DNA from: an uncultured Bacteroidota bacterium
GTDB taxonomy: Bacteria > Bacteroidota > Bacteroidia > Chitinophagales > Chitinophagaceae
Length of the DNA stretch: 15,365 bases
Assembly (NCBI GenBank): GCA_903879995.1
Contig: CAIRNW010000367.1
Coordinates: 1 to 15,365, forward strand
Reading direction: 5' to 3'
In this document: positions 14,562 through 15,365 of the stretch, piece by piece
Numbering within the stretch: the first letter of the stretch is position 1
How the letters are laid out: every line of letters begins with the position of its first letter
Program-made: the position numbers and the translations under genes
The notes under the pieces: model-generated
Seen by the model: only the letters and a program-made list of their open reading frames with translations
Told to the model about the DNA's origin: nothing
The model's database searches: none

Positions 14562-15365
14562 TTAACGATAGCTAATCTGATAAAGTCTGTTCATCAATGT
14601 ATCACGGTTAGTTATAAATATCTGCCGCTCTTCAAGATCGAGTGTACTGTTTCCTGGTTGGCCAACCGAATCATCTGTAAGGTGGTTAACCTGTTCGTTG
14701 TTTTTCCAAAACCGAAAGCAAACATGAGGTCCTGTCACTCTACCCGTTTCGCCAACATACCCGATTACCTCGCCCTGCGAAACCCTTCTCCCAACGGTAA
14801 GCCCGGGGGCAAATCCATGGAGGTGTAGATATTGGGTTTCGTACATGTTATCGTGCTTGATTTTAACAAAATTGCCATTATTTTTTTTCGTGGCAACGGC
14901 GGTGACCACACCGTCCCCTACTGAAAAAACAGGGGTGCCTGTTTCTGCTGCATAATCTGTTCCCAAATGAGGCATGATCCCAGAGCCAAACAGATTTTTC
15001 CTATTTTTGTCGTAACTGGATGAAATACGGGCGTACTTAATAGGGGCCATCAAGAATTTCTTTTTGAGCGACCTACCTTTTTCATCATAGAAAGCCGTTG
15101 TATCGAGTTGATCGACATAAAAACCGAAGAGTTCTTTTTCTCCGTTATCCAAATATATTGCCTTAAGCTTTGTGATTTCTAAAGGCGTACCGTCCACCGC
15201 TTTAACTTCGTAGATTAACTTGAACTTGTCCCCGATGTTCAAATGGTGTAAATCTACAGTCCAGCTCAAGGCTTTTTCCATGAAAGGGATAATTTGTGAC
15301 GGGATTTGATTTTCTTCCAAAGCCAGATAAAGCCTGTTCGCTGAAAGGTTCGTACCTCCGACCTC
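14562..15365 (-). CDS. M23 family metallopeptidase (LytM/OapA-like), 5' partial
   Basis: This is a predicted cell-envelope peptidase that cuts peptidoglycan cross-links. The frame is open to the right edge, with no stop before it, so the start and any signal peptide are outside the window; the TTG at 15318-15320 is only an internal possible start. The visible part begins with an OapA-like region (NLSANRLYLALEENQIPSQIIPFMEKALSWTVDLHHLNIGDKFKLIYE). The M23 domain follows with HLGTDYA (zinc ligands His and Asp), the strand-rich core GDGVVTAVATKKNNGNFVKIKH, YLHLHGF (catalytic His) and GPHVCFRFW. The usual last motif is GPHLHFE; here the second His, normally the third zinc ligand, is Cys. The gene is convergent with tssK and separated by 407 bases, so it is most likely a neighbouring housekeeping envelope gene rather than part of the T6SS. 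Confidence 0.87.
   Translation of the reverse strand, partial: EVGGTNLSANRLYLALEENQIPSQIIPFMEKALSWTVDLHHLNIGDKFKLIYEVKAVDGTPLEITKLKAIYLDNGEKELFGFYVDQLDTTAFYDEKGRSLKKKFLMAPIKYARISSSYDKNRKNLFGSGIMPHLGTDYAAETGTPVFSVGDGVVTAVATKKNNGNFVKIKHDNMYETQYLHLHGFAPGLTVGRRVSQGEVIGYVGETGRVTGPHVCFRFWKNNEQVNHLTDDSVGQPGNSTLDLEERQIFITNRDTLMNRLYQISYR

Noticed and set aside
14550..14828. 92-codon + strand frame opposite the M23 gene
   Set aside because: It is a shadow of the conserved catalytic region of the M23 peptidase on the other strand.
14562..15365. M23 peptidase as a T6SS effector
   Set aside because: It is convergent with the T6SS genes, has an OapA-like envelope-enzyme region before the peptidase domain, and has no visible immunity partner; a housekeeping role is simpler.
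1..15365. CRISPR array, rRNA or tRNA genes
   Set aside because: No regularly spaced repeats and no rRNA-like or cloverleaf-forming sequence were seen in the gaps.

Overview
The window is the core of a type VI secretion system (T6SS) from a member of the Bacteroidota. Two things point to that phylum. First, the T6SS genes are of subtype iii (T6SS-iii), including a TssN-type membrane protein, a Bacteroidota-type TssD/Hcp and a TssK without the usual C-terminal head. Second, most starts have no Shine-Dalgarno sequence but sit behind AT-rich stretches, and the intergenic DNA has a TAnnTTTG-like -7 box. The genus cannot be fixed from the sequence; a Cytophagales or Sphingobacteria-like bacterium of moderate GC would fit.

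Layout. (1) Bases 2-1180 (+) hold the 3' part of a protein that joins an M48-like zinc metalloprotease segment (HEIGH plus ELEAD) to a formylglycine-generating-enzyme-like (SUMF1) domain. The SUMF1 domain lacks one of the two catalytic cysteines. (2) Bases 1181-1545 are a 365-base gap with homopolymer tracts, a T8A8 block and a possible promoter. (3) Bases 1546-14154 are a ten-gene, single-strand T6SS run: tssH (ClpV-like AAA+), tssB and tssC (sheath), tssD (Hcp tube), tssI (VgrG spike), tssE, tssF and tssG (baseplate), tssN (membrane protein) and tssK (baseplate adaptor). These include all nine core components shared by T6SS-iii. (4) Bases 14155-14561 hold an MITE-like element of about 165 bp with 18-bp perfect inverted ends. 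(5) Bases 14562-15365 (-) are the 3' part of a convergent M23 peptidase gene that runs off the right edge.

How the genes work together. TssB and TssC form the contractile sheath around a TssD tube tipped by the VgrG trimer. TssE, TssF, TssG and TssK form the baseplate, and TssH recycles contracted sheath. TssN is presumably part of the membrane platform that replaces TssJ, TssL and TssM in this subtype. TssO, TssP, TssQ, TssR, PAAR tips and recognisable effector-immunity pairs are not in the window.

The two strongest unexplained signals are non-coding. One is a nested, G.U-containing hairpin of about 89 bases just upstream of vgrG. The other is the inverted-repeat element after tssK.
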